From Sediminibacillus halophilus (GTDB lineage: Bacteria > Bacillota > Bacilli > Bacillales > Amphibacillaceae): a stretch of DNA of 64,000 bases. Positions 46,296 to 54,669 of this stretch are shown here, in pieces. Below the pieces are notes generated by a model. That model did not search any database and was not told the DNA's origin. It saw only the letters and a list, made by a program, of their open reading frames with translations. A program made the translations under genes and the position numbers. The stretch covers positions 124,001-188,000 of the forward strand of contig NZ_FNHF01000004.1 in assembly GCF_900103695.1 (NCBI RefSeq), in the 5' to 3' direction. Each line of letters opens with the position of its first letter. The stretch's first letter is position 1.

Positions 46296-46514
46296 ATGTT
46301 TGGGCAAGAAATTGAATGTATTCAAAAGATTAAATCATTTATTACGGAAGTAAATATTGGTTGTGGAGTTAAGCGGAATAACTTTTTGGAAGAATCAATT
46401 AATAGATGCATGAAGGAAAAGGATTATGACAAGTTATTAACCTTATTGAAACACGATCAACTAAATGATTTTTCGCAGTTTAGAGGGATTTTGATTACTA
46501 TTTCTCAAGTTTAG
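46296..46514 (+). CDS. Hypothetical small protein, 72 aa
   Basis: The frame reads MFGQEIECIQKIKSFITEVN onward and is helical and charged (LEESINRCMKEKDYDKLLTL). There is no clear ribosome binding site. The longer frame starting at 46209 overlaps the rlmD end and its terminator and is unlikely. The gene is AT-rich and its family is unknown. Confidence 0.35.
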   Translation: MFGQEIECIQKIKSFITEVNIGCGVKRNNFLEESINRCMKEKDYDKLLTLLKHDQLNDFSQFRGILITISQV

Positions 46515-46673
46515 TAACTAAATACTTAGAAGATGTTCGAAAAAAAATGAAATGCTGATTGAAGTAACAAATAGTAGTTTAATTAAAAAATTTTTTTAAT
46601 AATCGTATTAGAAAAGAGAACTCGCTAGCTGTCAAGGAAACATTGAGGAATGTATAAGGGAGGAGGAAGAAAA

Positions 46674-46741
46674 ATGAAAGATGAATTAGTAAGTAAATTA
46701 TAGGGCTGGTGGATGGTGTTATTATGGCATTTCTTGGTTAA
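46674..46741 (+). pseudogene. Frameshifted small ORF with strong ribosome binding site
   Basis: GGGAGGAGGAAGAAAA precedes an ATG whose frame stops after nine codons (MKDELVSKL). A second frame then continues GLVDGVIMAFLG to TAA 46739-46741. The two pieces join naturally as one short amphipathic/membrane peptide, so a small gene appears to be broken by a one-base change near 46700. A leader peptide is the alternative. The rest of 46515-46856 shows no gene. Confidence 0.35.
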
Positions 46742-46770
46742 TGTAGAGCAATAGGATAATAATTAAAAGA

Positions 46771-46805
46771 AAGGTGCCATAGAAATATAAATGGTATCTT
46801 CCTTT
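46771..46805 (+). terminator. Weak terminator before the glucoside operon
   Basis: AAGGTGCCAT (46771-46780) pairs with ATGGTATCTT (46791-46800) with G-T pairs, followed by CCTTT. Confidence 0.5.
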
Positions 46806-46856
46806 ATTTAAATAATATCATACCAAAAAGAAAATTCTTAAAAATCAAAAATATAG

Positions 46857-46895
46857 TTGTCATATAATTAACATTAATGTATAGTTTAGATATAC
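46857..46895 (+). promoter_or_regulatory. SigA promoter and candidate ROK operator
   Basis: TTGTCA (46857-46862) and TATAGT (46880-46885) are spaced by 17 bases. GTATA-n7-TATAC (46879-46895) is a palindrome covering the -10 box, well placed for repression by the ROK protein encoded just downstream. Confidence 0.55.
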
Positions 46896-46942
46896 TTAAT
46901 TCGTTCAATGAAAGAAGTAAGTTAGATAATTGAGGTGATTAT

Positions 46943-48160
46943 ATGAAAGCTTTAAGAACTGGAAGCAAGGAACTTATCAAAGAAATTAATAGATTCAAGG
47001 TTTTAAATATTATTCGTCACCAGCAACCGGTTAGTAGAGCGGAAATCTCACGGCAATGTGAATTAGGGGTTTCAACGCTTTCTTATATCATGGATGAGTT
47101 GAAAGCTCAAAACCTTATTTATGAAGTCGGAGAAGCTTCCTCGACAGGGGGGAGAAAGGCTAAACTTTTAAAGTTCAATGAAAATCATGGGTATATTGTC
47201 AGTATCAAAATTGAGGAAGTCCAAATTTTGATAGCACTTACAGATATGGAGGGAGGTATTCTTTTAAAAACGTACGTTCCATTTGAAAAGCACACAACAC
47301 CTGAGAAAATTGTTTCTTTAATTGAGAGAGAAGTGAAAATGATTTTCTCCGAAAGGAATAAGGATTTATCCAGTCTTTTGGGAATCGGGGTTTTGTCTTC
47401 TGGACTTGTGAATCGCCATGAAGGGGAAATCATTCGAGCCTCCATGTTGGGGTGGGAGAATGTTCCTATCACAGAGATGATTAAAGAAAGGTTTCCCACA
47501 GTTCCAGTGTTTGTGGATAATAACATTAATGGATATACGTTAGCTGAGCTAGAAAAGGGAGAAGGTCAGAAAGACAATAACTTTTTAGTTGTTTCGATTG
47601 GAGCCGGCTTAGGGTTGTCTATTGTTATTGATCGGAAAATCTATTATGGAGCCGTAGGTAGCGCTGGAGAATTCGGGCATACGAATCTCGTCATGGGGGG
47701 GTATTCTTGTCACTGCGGGCAAGAAGGATGTCTCGAAATGTACGCTTCAGAGTTCTATTTCGAAAATAGATATAAAGAAAAATCAAAGGAAGATTCAGCG
47801 TATGAAGAAGAGGACCATCATTTCTCGGCAGTAGCAAAAGCAGCCGCGGAAGACGATGTGTTCGCTCAGTCCCTCATGAAGGAAATGGGCACACACCTCG
47901 GGTATGGACTTAGAAACCTTATCAATACGTTAAACCCTGAGAAGATTATCATTGTCGGGGAGGGTGTGAAATACAAACATCTGTTTGAAAAAGAGGTTCT
48001 TGCTATTGCTAACGACAATTTCTTCGAGAAAGTAAGCATTGATACAGATATTGTTTTTTCTCAATTGAAAGACGATTCCTGGTTCACCGGAGGAGCCCTA
48101 TTAGCAATAAGCCAACTTTTCCAAGAGCCGATTTATGAACAAAAGAAACAAAGTATATAA
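46943..48160 (+). CDS. ROK family transcriptional repressor (XylR/NagC type)
   Basis: The 405-residue protein has an N-terminal winged HTH (INRFKVLNIIRHQQPVSRAE, then QCELGVSTLSYIMDELKAQN) joined to a ROK sugar-kinase-like domain. The domain shows FVDNNINGYTLAELEKG, VSIGAGLGLSIVIDRKIYYG, the GEFGHTN motif and the zinc-binding CHCGQEGCLE. Kinase ATP motifs are degenerate, as usual for repressors. It begins the alpha-glucoside operon and probably releases its operator when a glucoside or its product binds. The permease gene follows 19 bases downstream. Confidence 0.93.
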   Translation: MKALRTGSKELIKEINRFKVLNIIRHQQPVSRAEISRQCELGVSTLSYIMDELKAQNLIYEVGEASSTGGRKAKLLKFNENHGYIVSIKIEEVQILIALTDMEGGILLKTYVPFEKHTTPEKIVSLIEREVKMIFSERNKDLSSLLGIGVLSSGLVNRHEGEIIRASMLGWENVPITEMIKERFPTVPVFVDNNINGYTLAELEKGEGQKDNNFLVVSIGAGLGLSIVIDRKIYYGAVGSAGEFGHTNLVMGGYSCHCGQEGCLEMYASEFYFENRYKEKSKEDSAYEEEDHHFSAVAKAAAEDDVFAQSLMKEMGTHLGYGLRNLINTLNPEKIIIVGEGVKYKHLFEKEVLAIANDNFFEKVSIDTDIVFSQLKDDSWFTGGALLAISQLFQEPIYEQKKQSI

Positions 48161-48179
48161 GCGAAGGAGGTAGGGATGC

Positions 48180-49055
48180 ATGGTAGGAATGACAAGGAAA
48201 AAAACATTCATTTGGCTTTGTATCTTTCTTCTACCCAATCTGCTTGGTTTTCTAACATTTATAGGAGCTCCGATTGTTTCTTCGTTGATTATCAGTTTCA
48301 CAGATTGGGATCTACTTGGAGAGATGCAATTTACGGGTTTTGAAAACTACATACGTTTAGCGCAGGACCCTGATTTTTGGGTTTCCTTTCGAAATACTAT
48401 TTTCTTTATCCTTGGTTATATCCCACTGGTTTTGATTTTTGGTTTAGCTTGTGCATTGTTATTAAATAAACAAATGAAATTTCGGGCATTTTTCAGGGCT
48501 ACGTTCTTCTTGCCGGTCATTACAAGTTGGGTAGCGGTTTCCCTTGTATGGAAGTGGCTCTACAACCCGGAATATGGTCTTATAAATTACGCTTTATCGA
48601 TTATAGGTGTTGATGGTCCACAGTGGCTAAGTGACCCTAACACAGCAATGATAGGTATCATCTTGGCCAGTGCATGGAAAGATATAGGTTTCGTAATGGT
48701 ATTGTTCCTAGGTGGTTTACAGAACATATCACCCTCTTTTTATGAAGCGGCTTCAATTGATGGCGCAGGAAATGCGAGGAAACTGTGGAACATCACGATT
48801 CCACTGCTGGCACCGACAACATTCTTTGTGACAATCATTTCTCTGATTAACTCTTTTCAGGTTTTCGACCAGGTCATGATTATGACAGGTGGAGGACCAG
48901 GTGGATCCACAGAAGTAATGGTACAGAATATTTACAACCATGCTTTCCGTTACTTTGAAATGGGCTATGCTTCTGCCATGAGCTGGGTGTTGTTTCTAGT
49001 CATTTTCCTCTTCACATGGATTCAAATGAAAGTTCAAGACAGGGAGGTAAATTGA
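48180..49055 (+). CDS. Carbohydrate ABC transporter permease (MalF-like)
   Basis: The 291-residue protein has six membrane helices, starting KKTFIWLCIFLLPNLLGFLT. It has the cytoplasmic EAA loop YEAASIDGAGNARKLWNITI-PLLAPT near 195-220, which docks with the ATPase. No ATPase gene is in the locus, so a shared MsmX-type ATPase is expected to energise it, as for other Bacillus sugar importers. AGGAGG lies nine bases before the ATG. The second permease starts three bases after the stop. Confidence 0.93.
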   Translation: MVGMTRKKTFIWLCIFLLPNLLGFLTFIGAPIVSSLIISFTDWDLLGEMQFTGFENYIRLAQDPDFWVSFRNTIFFILGYIPLVLIFGLACALLLNKQMKFRAFFRATFFLPVITSWVAVSLVWKWLYNPEYGLINYALSIIGVDGPQWLSDPNTAMIGIILASAWKDIGFVMVLFLGGLQNISPSFYEAASIDGAGNARKLWNITIPLLAPTTFFVTIISLINSFQVFDQVMIMTGGGPGGSTEVMVQNIYNHAFRYFEMGYASAMSWVLFLVIFLFTWIQMKVQDREVN

Positions 49056-49058
49056 TAT

Positions 49059-49946
49059 ATGGCTATGGAGAATTCGAGTAAAGCGTTAGTTTATCAGAAC
49101 ATAAAGTCAAAAAAATCAAAGAAACGCCGTCCAATCATTAACAAAATCCTTTTTTATTTATTATTAATTGGAGGCGCTTCCATCATGCTCATTCCTTTTC
49201 TCTGGATGGTTTCTACATCTTTGAAACCGGATGGAGCGACAATGGTTTTACCTCCGAAATTTGTGCCAAACGAGCCTACTACTCAAAATTACGAAAGAGT
49301 TACGCAACAATTTCCTATGATGCGCTTTTTATGGAACTCTATCGTTGTTGCAGTGCTCACGACCATCGGACAAATGATTTTCAGTTCCATGGCGGCTTAT
49401 GCTTTTGCACGCATGCAATTCCGAGGAAGAGATAAATTATTCCTTTTGTATCTTGCCACAATGATGGTGCCGACGCAGGTCACGATGATTCCACAGTTCA
49501 TTTTGATTAAACAGTTTGGCTGGCTGGATTCGTATCCTGGACTAATCATTCCTACCATGTTTGCGGTGTTTGGAACTTTCCTTATGAGGCAAGCGATGTT
49601 AGGAATCCCAAGAGAGTTGGAAGAGGCAGCATTCATGGATGGCGCAAATCACTTTCAAGTCTTTTATCGCGTGTGCCTTCCATTGATCAAACCGATGTTG
49701 GCCGCTCTGGGAATTTTCACGTTCATGCAATCCTGGAACAACTTCCTGTGGCCATTGATCGTAATCAGTAACCAGGAGTTAGCTACTCTACCGCTAGGTC
49801 TGTCCCTGCTCCAGGGGCGTTGGGCTACAGACTGGGGATTGATGATGGCTGGTGTTGTTATTAGTGTACTACCGATTTTAATTGTCTATCTTTTTGCTCA
49901 GAAATATTTCATCCAAGGCATGACCATGAGCGGAATGAAAGAATAA
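49059..49946 (+). CDS. Carbohydrate ABC transporter permease (MalG-like)
   Basis: The 295-residue protein has six helices and the C-terminal-class features of MalG-like permeases: LIPFLWMVSTSLKPDGATMV at the start and EEAAFMDGANHFQVFYRVCL-PLIKPM as the EAA loop. It ends QKYFIQGMTMSGMKE. It pairs with the upstream permease to form the translocation channel. GGGAGG overlaps the upstream stop, so expression is coupled. Confidence 0.93.
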   Translation: MAMENSSKALVYQNIKSKKSKKRRPIINKILFYLLLIGGASIMLIPFLWMVSTSLKPDGATMVLPPKFVPNEPTTQNYERVTQQFPMMRFLWNSIVVAVLTTIGQMIFSSMAAYAFARMQFRGRDKLFLLYLATMMVPTQVTMIPQFILIKQFGWLDSYPGLIIPTMFAVFGTFLMRQAMLGIPRELEEAAFMDGANHFQVFYRVCLPLIKPMLAALGIFTFMQSWNNFLWPLIVISNQELATLPLGLSLLQGRWATDWGLMMAGVVISVLPILIVYLFAQKYFIQGMTMSGMKE

Positions 49947-49977
49947 ATTCAATTTTATTAAAAGGGGAGAGAATGAC

Positions 49978-51255
49978 ATGAAAATAATGTGGCTTTTATC
50001 TTTGTTTTTCTTGGTTGCTGTTATTAGTTTGGTTGGTTGTTCCTCAGAAGGAGAAAGTGATGGAAGTGGAGAAGGCGGGGACGGCAATGGCACTACGGAA
50101 ATAACTTATTACAGCTTTTCTGCTGCACCTAACTATGAAGACGTACTGGCTGATATTGTAACGGCCTTTGAGGAAGAGAACCCGAATATCAAAGTAAATA
50201 CAGAATTAGCTGCTTATGATGATTACTTCACGAAGTTGCAAACGCGACTGGCTGGCGGGAACGCTCCGGATGTATTTGAATTGAACTATGAAAACTTCGT
50301 TCAATACGCTTCAAAAGGTACCTTAGCTGACCTTTCCGGATTCATTGAAGAAGACGAGGATTTCGATCCTTCTCAATTGAATCAGGAAGCATTTGAAGCT
50401 TACCAATATGAGGGGAAACAGTATGGAATGGTAGAGAGCTTTTCGAACGTTTTAACTTTCTACAACAAAGACTTGTTTGACGAAGCAGGTGTCGATTATC
50501 CAACAGCTGACTGGACGTGGGAAGACGAGTTGGCTGCAGCTGAGAAAATCACAAACGAAGAGAATAATGTATGGGGTACTTATGCTCCAGCAACAATGAA
50601 TGAGTACTTTAAAATTGCTGCACAAAACGGGGGGCAACTCTTCAATGAAAATGGGGAGCCTACTGTAGATACACAAGAAAACTTGGAAGCTATGAATTAT
50701 ATGGTTGATAAAGTGACGGAATCAGGCGTAACTCCATCTCCGGCAGAAATGTCCGGTCAGGCTCCAGCTGATTTATTCATGAATGGACAGCTTGGTATTG
50801 TTCACACAGGTATTTGGATGTTTGACGCATTTAAAGACGCATCTTTTGAATGGGATGTAGCTTTGGAAGCAGGAAACACGCAAAAAGCTCACCACTTCTT
50901 TGCAAATGGTCTGGCTGTTTCCGCCGATACGGATAAAAAAGAAGCTGCTTATAAATTTGCTCGATTCATGAGTGCCAGTGATCAGGTAGCTGAACTGCGC
51001 GTAGAAAATTCCTGGGATCTGCCAGCTGTAAACAACGATGAAGTACTTCAACCTTACCTTGAGCAGACTCCTCCGGAAAATCGTGAAGCTGTATTCAATG
51101 CACTGGACACGTTGGTACTTCCGCCAGTAGTGAAGAACTGGAGTCAAATCAATGATGTGACGAACCAGGAATTCGAAAAAGCCTTAAACGGAAGCAAGTC
51201 AACGGAAGAAGTCATTAAGACACTACAATCCGAATACGAAAATATTTTGAACTAA
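49978..51255 (+). CDS. Sugar ABC transporter substrate-binding lipoprotein
   Basis: The 425-residue protein has the signal peptide MKIMWLLSLFFLVAVISLVGC with lipobox LVGC, followed by a Gly/Ser/Glu linker. The mature part is a family 1 extracellular solute-binding protein (ENPNIKVNTELAAYDDYFTK, NAPDVFELNYENFVQYASKG, WTWEDELAAAEKITN). It captures the alpha-glucoside and hands it to the permeases. It is third in the importer operon and is followed by a hairpin that probably favours its expression over the downstream enzyme genes. Confidence 0.92.
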   Translation: MKIMWLLSLFFLVAVISLVGCSSEGESDGSGEGGDGNGTTEITYYSFSAAPNYEDVLADIVTAFEEENPNIKVNTELAAYDDYFTKLQTRLAGGNAPDVFELNYENFVQYASKGTLADLSGFIEEDEDFDPSQLNQEAFEAYQYEGKQYGMVESFSNVLTFYNKDLFDEAGVDYPTADWTWEDELAAAEKITNEENNVWGTYAPATMNEYFKIAAQNGGQLFNENGEPTVDTQENLEAMNYMVDKVTESGVTPSPAEMSGQAPADLFMNGQLGIVHTGIWMFDAFKDASFEWDVALEAGNTQKAHHFFANGLAVSADTDKKEAAYKFARFMSASDQVAELRVENSWDLPAVNNDEVLQPYLEQTPPENREAVFNALDTLVLPPVVKNWSQINDVTNQEFEKALNGSKSTEEVIKTLQSEYENILN

Positions 51256-51273
51256 TTAATTGTATGAAAGGAG

Positions 51274-51311
51274 AAGGATATATGTGAAGCACGTACACAT
51301 ATATCCTTTTT
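51274..51311 (+). terminator. Intra-operon hairpin (partial terminator)
   Basis: AAGGATATATGTG (51274-51286) pairs perfectly with CACATATATCCTT (51296-51308), followed by T residues to 51311. Only 19 bases separate it from the next start codon, GTG 51330. It probably limits read-through into the enzyme genes and stabilises the 3' end of the binding-protein mRNA. Confidence 0.75.
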
Positions 51312-51329
51312 CATGAAGGGGTGATAACC

Positions 51330-54300
51330 GTGGATAAGACTTATATACAGTTATTTCGGGCTCATGTTGATCAATTGCGAGGAGAACATGCGAAGGTCGA
51401 AGAAACAATCAAAGACTATCAGCCGGATGTAGAAAAAGATCCTTTATATACCATAGCGACATGGGTATGGCTTCTACAGAAACAAGTCCATCTGGAACCA
51501 AATAATGAAGAAATCACAGGTATCGACTATAAGCCTCATATTGCCTATTTGGCTGAGGAGTGGAAGAAGCCGAACATTGATTTATGGGGGAACGAAAAAG
51601 ATATCTATCTTTCCAACGTTTCTATGGTATACGCAGCATTGACCGAAACGAAGAATAACCGACAGGCGATGTCCCTGCAGAAAGTGATGACAGAGATTCG
51701 TGATTTTGTATTCAATGAATTACTTTCCGGAGGCACGGCTTTAAATGGAAAAGAAACAAGAGGAATTTCTGTAGATCAAACGCTTGCCGTCATGCCTTAC
51801 GGATTGTTCTCTCCGGAAGACCTGATTATCGTAGAAGCTACCAACAAAATGGTACTGCATCTGGAAGAAGAGAGTGGGATGCTTCCTTATCGAGGGGCTG
51901 ACCATACTTCAAAATCTGCAACAGCTTTGATGGCCCTTTACTTTCTTGAAAAATCCGATAAAGAAAACGCGTTTCATTACTCTCATTTAGCACGAGCCCA
52001 CATGGAGGAAGATGAGCTGGGCGAAATTGTTCTTTCTCTATTTGATTATTATGCCTCTCAGTTTGGAGAAGGAGAAAAGATCATCCATGATCCTTTGGGT
52101 AATGAGAATGTGTACTTGCCACAGCTGACAGAGAGATTTCCTCACTACCCTACGACCGAAGATTATGTTCATATAGCTTGTCAGGTAGTCAGTGAAAAGG
52201 AAATTGAGGGTGTAGAAGTCCATATTCAAAACAAGAATCAGGACTGGAAAGCTTCTCTTGAGCTTCAGTCGAAAAAGAAGGACGAAACACTTATTTATCA
52301 GGGAAAGCTTTCTCCATTACCGGATCATGGGGAATACTCTTATAGTTTTCATGTGACATTTAAAGAGGGGGGAAATCTTACTTCTGATACGTATCCCCTC
52401 TATACAAGGCAAAAGAAGTATGCGAACTCTTTCAAAGTGACGAATAAAACAGAAGATATGCTGGAACTTTGCTTCGGTGAAGGGCATATCCTAACTTTTA
52501 TTATGCATGACGATGGTATGGATATGAGTATTCGTCAGTATGGTAATAAAATAGATGCTTCTAAAGATGAGGAAACTTCTATTTTTCGAGGAGATTATCA
52601 GCTTAGAGTACACGCTGAAAATGCCGAAATCGCATTGTTTTACAAGGAACAAGAGATTCTTCGTACTCATTCACTATTGCCGACATTTGAATGGAAAGAG
52701 GACATAGATGGGATAGTCCACGAATTTCAGGTCCACTGGTACACGCCTGAAAACGAAAAATTTTATGGGTTCGGCGAACGATACAATTCTATTGAACAAC
52801 GCGGTGAGATAATTGACTGCTATGTATATAACCAATACAGAGACCAGGGGACAAGGACGTATATCCCTATTCCGTTTTATATGACTAACAGAGGATATGG
52901 GTGTTATGTGGATACTGCAATGTACACATTGTTTGATCTGGCAGCATCTTTGAAAGATAAGACGACGTGGACGTTCGAACAAAATAACGACGTTCAGGAA
53001 ACGACTGTCCATTTTTATTTTGGTAATTATAAACAACAAGTACAGCAATTTACGAAAGATACGGGAAAGCCTGCGATGGTTCCCGCTTGGGCGCTCGGCC
53101 CCTGGATGTCCAGTAATAACTGGGATCGTCAATCTATTGTAGAGAACGAAATCGAAGCGACGAATAAACATGATATCCCCGCTACAGTTATCGTATTGGA
53201 ACAATGGAGTGATGAAGCGACGTATTATATGTTCAATGACGCCACCTATGAGTTGAAGGAACCGGGATACGTTCACAGTTATGAAGAAATGGAGTTCCCT
53301 TCCTGGGGGCGCTGGCCGGATCCGAAGGGGCTGGTAGAACATATACACGAGGAAAATCTGAAACTCATCTTATGGCAGATTCCGATTCAAAAATACTTAA
53401 ATAAACAAATGCATCCGCTAAAAGATCAGGATGAGGCATACATGATTGAAGAAGGGTATGTGGTTAAGCACGAAGACGGCACTCCTTACAGAATTCCTGA
53501 GAACTGGTTTACAAATAGCCTGATCATGGATTTCAGTCACAAGGAAGGGAGTGAATGGTGGTTTCAGAAACGCCAGTACCTTTTGGATATAGGAGTTGAT
53601 GGATTTAAAACAGATGGAGGAGAATTCGTTTTCGGTAAGAACCTGCAGTTTGCGAACGGCCAGACGGGAAGTGAAATGCGAAATCAGTATCCCAACGATT
53701 ACATTCAGGCTTATTACGACTTTGCACAACAAAACGATGGCATCACGTTCAGCCGTGCAGGCTATACTGGCGCACAAAATTTCCCTGCGCACTGGGCCGG
53801 GGATGAACGGTCTACATTTGATGCATTTAAGAGATCGCTTGTAGCCGGTTTGAATGCTGGTCTGGCAGGCATTGTCTTCTGGGGATGGGACTTGGCAGGA
53901 TTTAACGGAGATATCCCTACGGCAGAGCTATTCATGCGTTCTTCTTCGATGGCAGCTTTTTGTCCGATTATGCAATATCACGCGGAGAGTAAGGCAGAGT
54001 TCAGTCAGGACCGTACCCCATGGAATATCGCTTCCCGAACAGGGGATGACCGGGTTATTGATGTATATCGATTTTTTGCTAATGTGCGCATGAATTTGAT
54101 GCCTTATATATATCAGGAGTCTGAGAAAGCCTGCCAAACAGGGGAGCCGTTAATGAGAGCGCTTATGCTTGATTTCCCGGAAGATCAACGAGTGGCGGGT
54201 ATGTATGATGAGTATTTATTCGGTGAATCAATGCTTGTGGCTCCTATTATTGAGGAAAATCATATTGAGCGGCAGGTCTATCTTCCGGAAGGGAAATGGG

Positions 54301-54665
54301 TGAACCTATGGACAGAAGAGACTCATGAAGGGCCTGCTTATATAACTTGCACGGCAAAGGTGAATGATATTCCAGTCTTCATGCGTATGAACAGAGCAAT
54401 ACTTTTGAACGTTTCTCCCTCAGAAGGCCTTGGAAGTGCTGTGGGTAATGACTTATCTTCATATAAGCAACCATTGTGTCGAGTTTATTGTGATGCATCC
54501 TTTCATCAAACGCTGACAGATCATCTCGGGCATACGATAGAACTTTCTGTAGACGTATCTGAAGAGGAAGTAACGGTGAAGGCGGATACTGAAATAAATG
54601 ACCTGATGATTGAAGTTATAGGTAATGACAAGGAAGTACGCGTCATGCAAGAAGGGGAGGGGTGA
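51330..54665 (+). CDS. GH31 alpha-glucosidase with glucoamylase-like N-terminal region (1111 aa)
   Basis: The C-terminal part (about 380-1080) is a GH31 enzyme: FYGFGERYNSIEQRG, ALGPWMSSNNWDRQS, nucleophile Asp762 in GFKTDGGEF, acid/base Asp825 in WAGDERSTFDAF and FWGWDLAGFNGDIPT. Residues about 30-250 are unlike usual GH31 N-termini. ISVDQTLAVMPYGLFSPEDL, then HTSKSATALMALYFLEKSDK and HLARAHMEEDELGE resemble the (alpha/alpha)6 barrel of GH15 glucoamylases, without an obvious complete active site. A beta-sandwich region (250-380) follows. No signal peptide is present, so it acts on imported oligosaccharides. GTG 51330 follows AAGGGGTG. Confidence 0.85.
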   Translation: MDKTYIQLFRAHVDQLRGEHAKVEETIKDYQPDVEKDPLYTIATWVWLLQKQVHLEPNNEEITGIDYKPHIAYLAEEWKKPNIDLWGNEKDIYLSNVSMVYAALTETKNNRQAMSLQKVMTEIRDFVFNELLSGGTALNGKETRGISVDQTLAVMPYGLFSPEDLIIVEATNKMVLHLEEESGMLPYRGADHTSKSATALMALYFLEKSDKENAFHYSHLARAHMEEDELGEIVLSLFDYYASQFGEGEKIIHDPLGNENVYLPQLTERFPHYPTTEDYVHIACQVVSEKEIEGVEVHIQNKNQDWKASLELQSKKKDETLIYQGKLSPLPDHGEYSYSFHVTFKEGGNLTSDTYPLYTRQKKYANSFKVTNKTEDMLELCFGEGHILTFIMHDDGMDMSIRQYGNKIDASKDEETSIFRGDYQLRVHAENAEIALFYKEQEILRTHSLLPTFEWKEDIDGIVHEFQVHWYTPENEKFYGFGERYNSIEQRGEIIDCYVYNQYRDQGTRTYIPIPFYMTNRGYGCYVDTAMYTLFDLAASLKDKTTWTFEQNNDVQETTVHFYFGNYKQQVQQFTKDTGKPAMVPAWALGPWMSSNNWDRQSIVENEIEATNKHDIPATVIVLEQWSDEATYYMFNDATYELKEPGYVHSYEEMEFPSWGRWPDPKGLVEHIHEENLKLILWQIPIQKYLNKQMHPLKDQDEAYMIEEGYVVKHEDGTPYRIPENWFTNSLIMDFSHKEGSEWWFQKRQYLLDIGVDGFKTDGGEFVFGKNLQFANGQTGSEMRNQYPNDYIQAYYDFAQQNDGITFSRAGYTGAQNFPAHWAGDERSTFDAFKRSLVAGLNAGLAGIVFWGWDLAGFNGDIPTAELFMRSSSMAAFCPIMQYHAESKAEFSQDRTPWNIASRTGDDRVIDVYRFFANVRMNLMPYIYQESEKACQTGEPLMRALMLDFPEDQRVAGMYDEYLFGESMLVAPIIEENHIERQVYLPEGKWVNLWTEETHEGPAYITCTAKVNDIPVFMRMNRAILLNVSPSEGLGSAVGNDLSSYKQPLCRVYCDASFHQTLTDHLGHTIELSVDVSEEEVTVKADTEINDLMIEVIGNDKEVRVMQEGEG

Positions 54666-54669
54666 ACCA

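Noticed and set aside
52674-53348. 224-codon reverse frame inside the large GH31 gene
   Set aside because: It is opposite conserved GH31 sequence, with no start signals.
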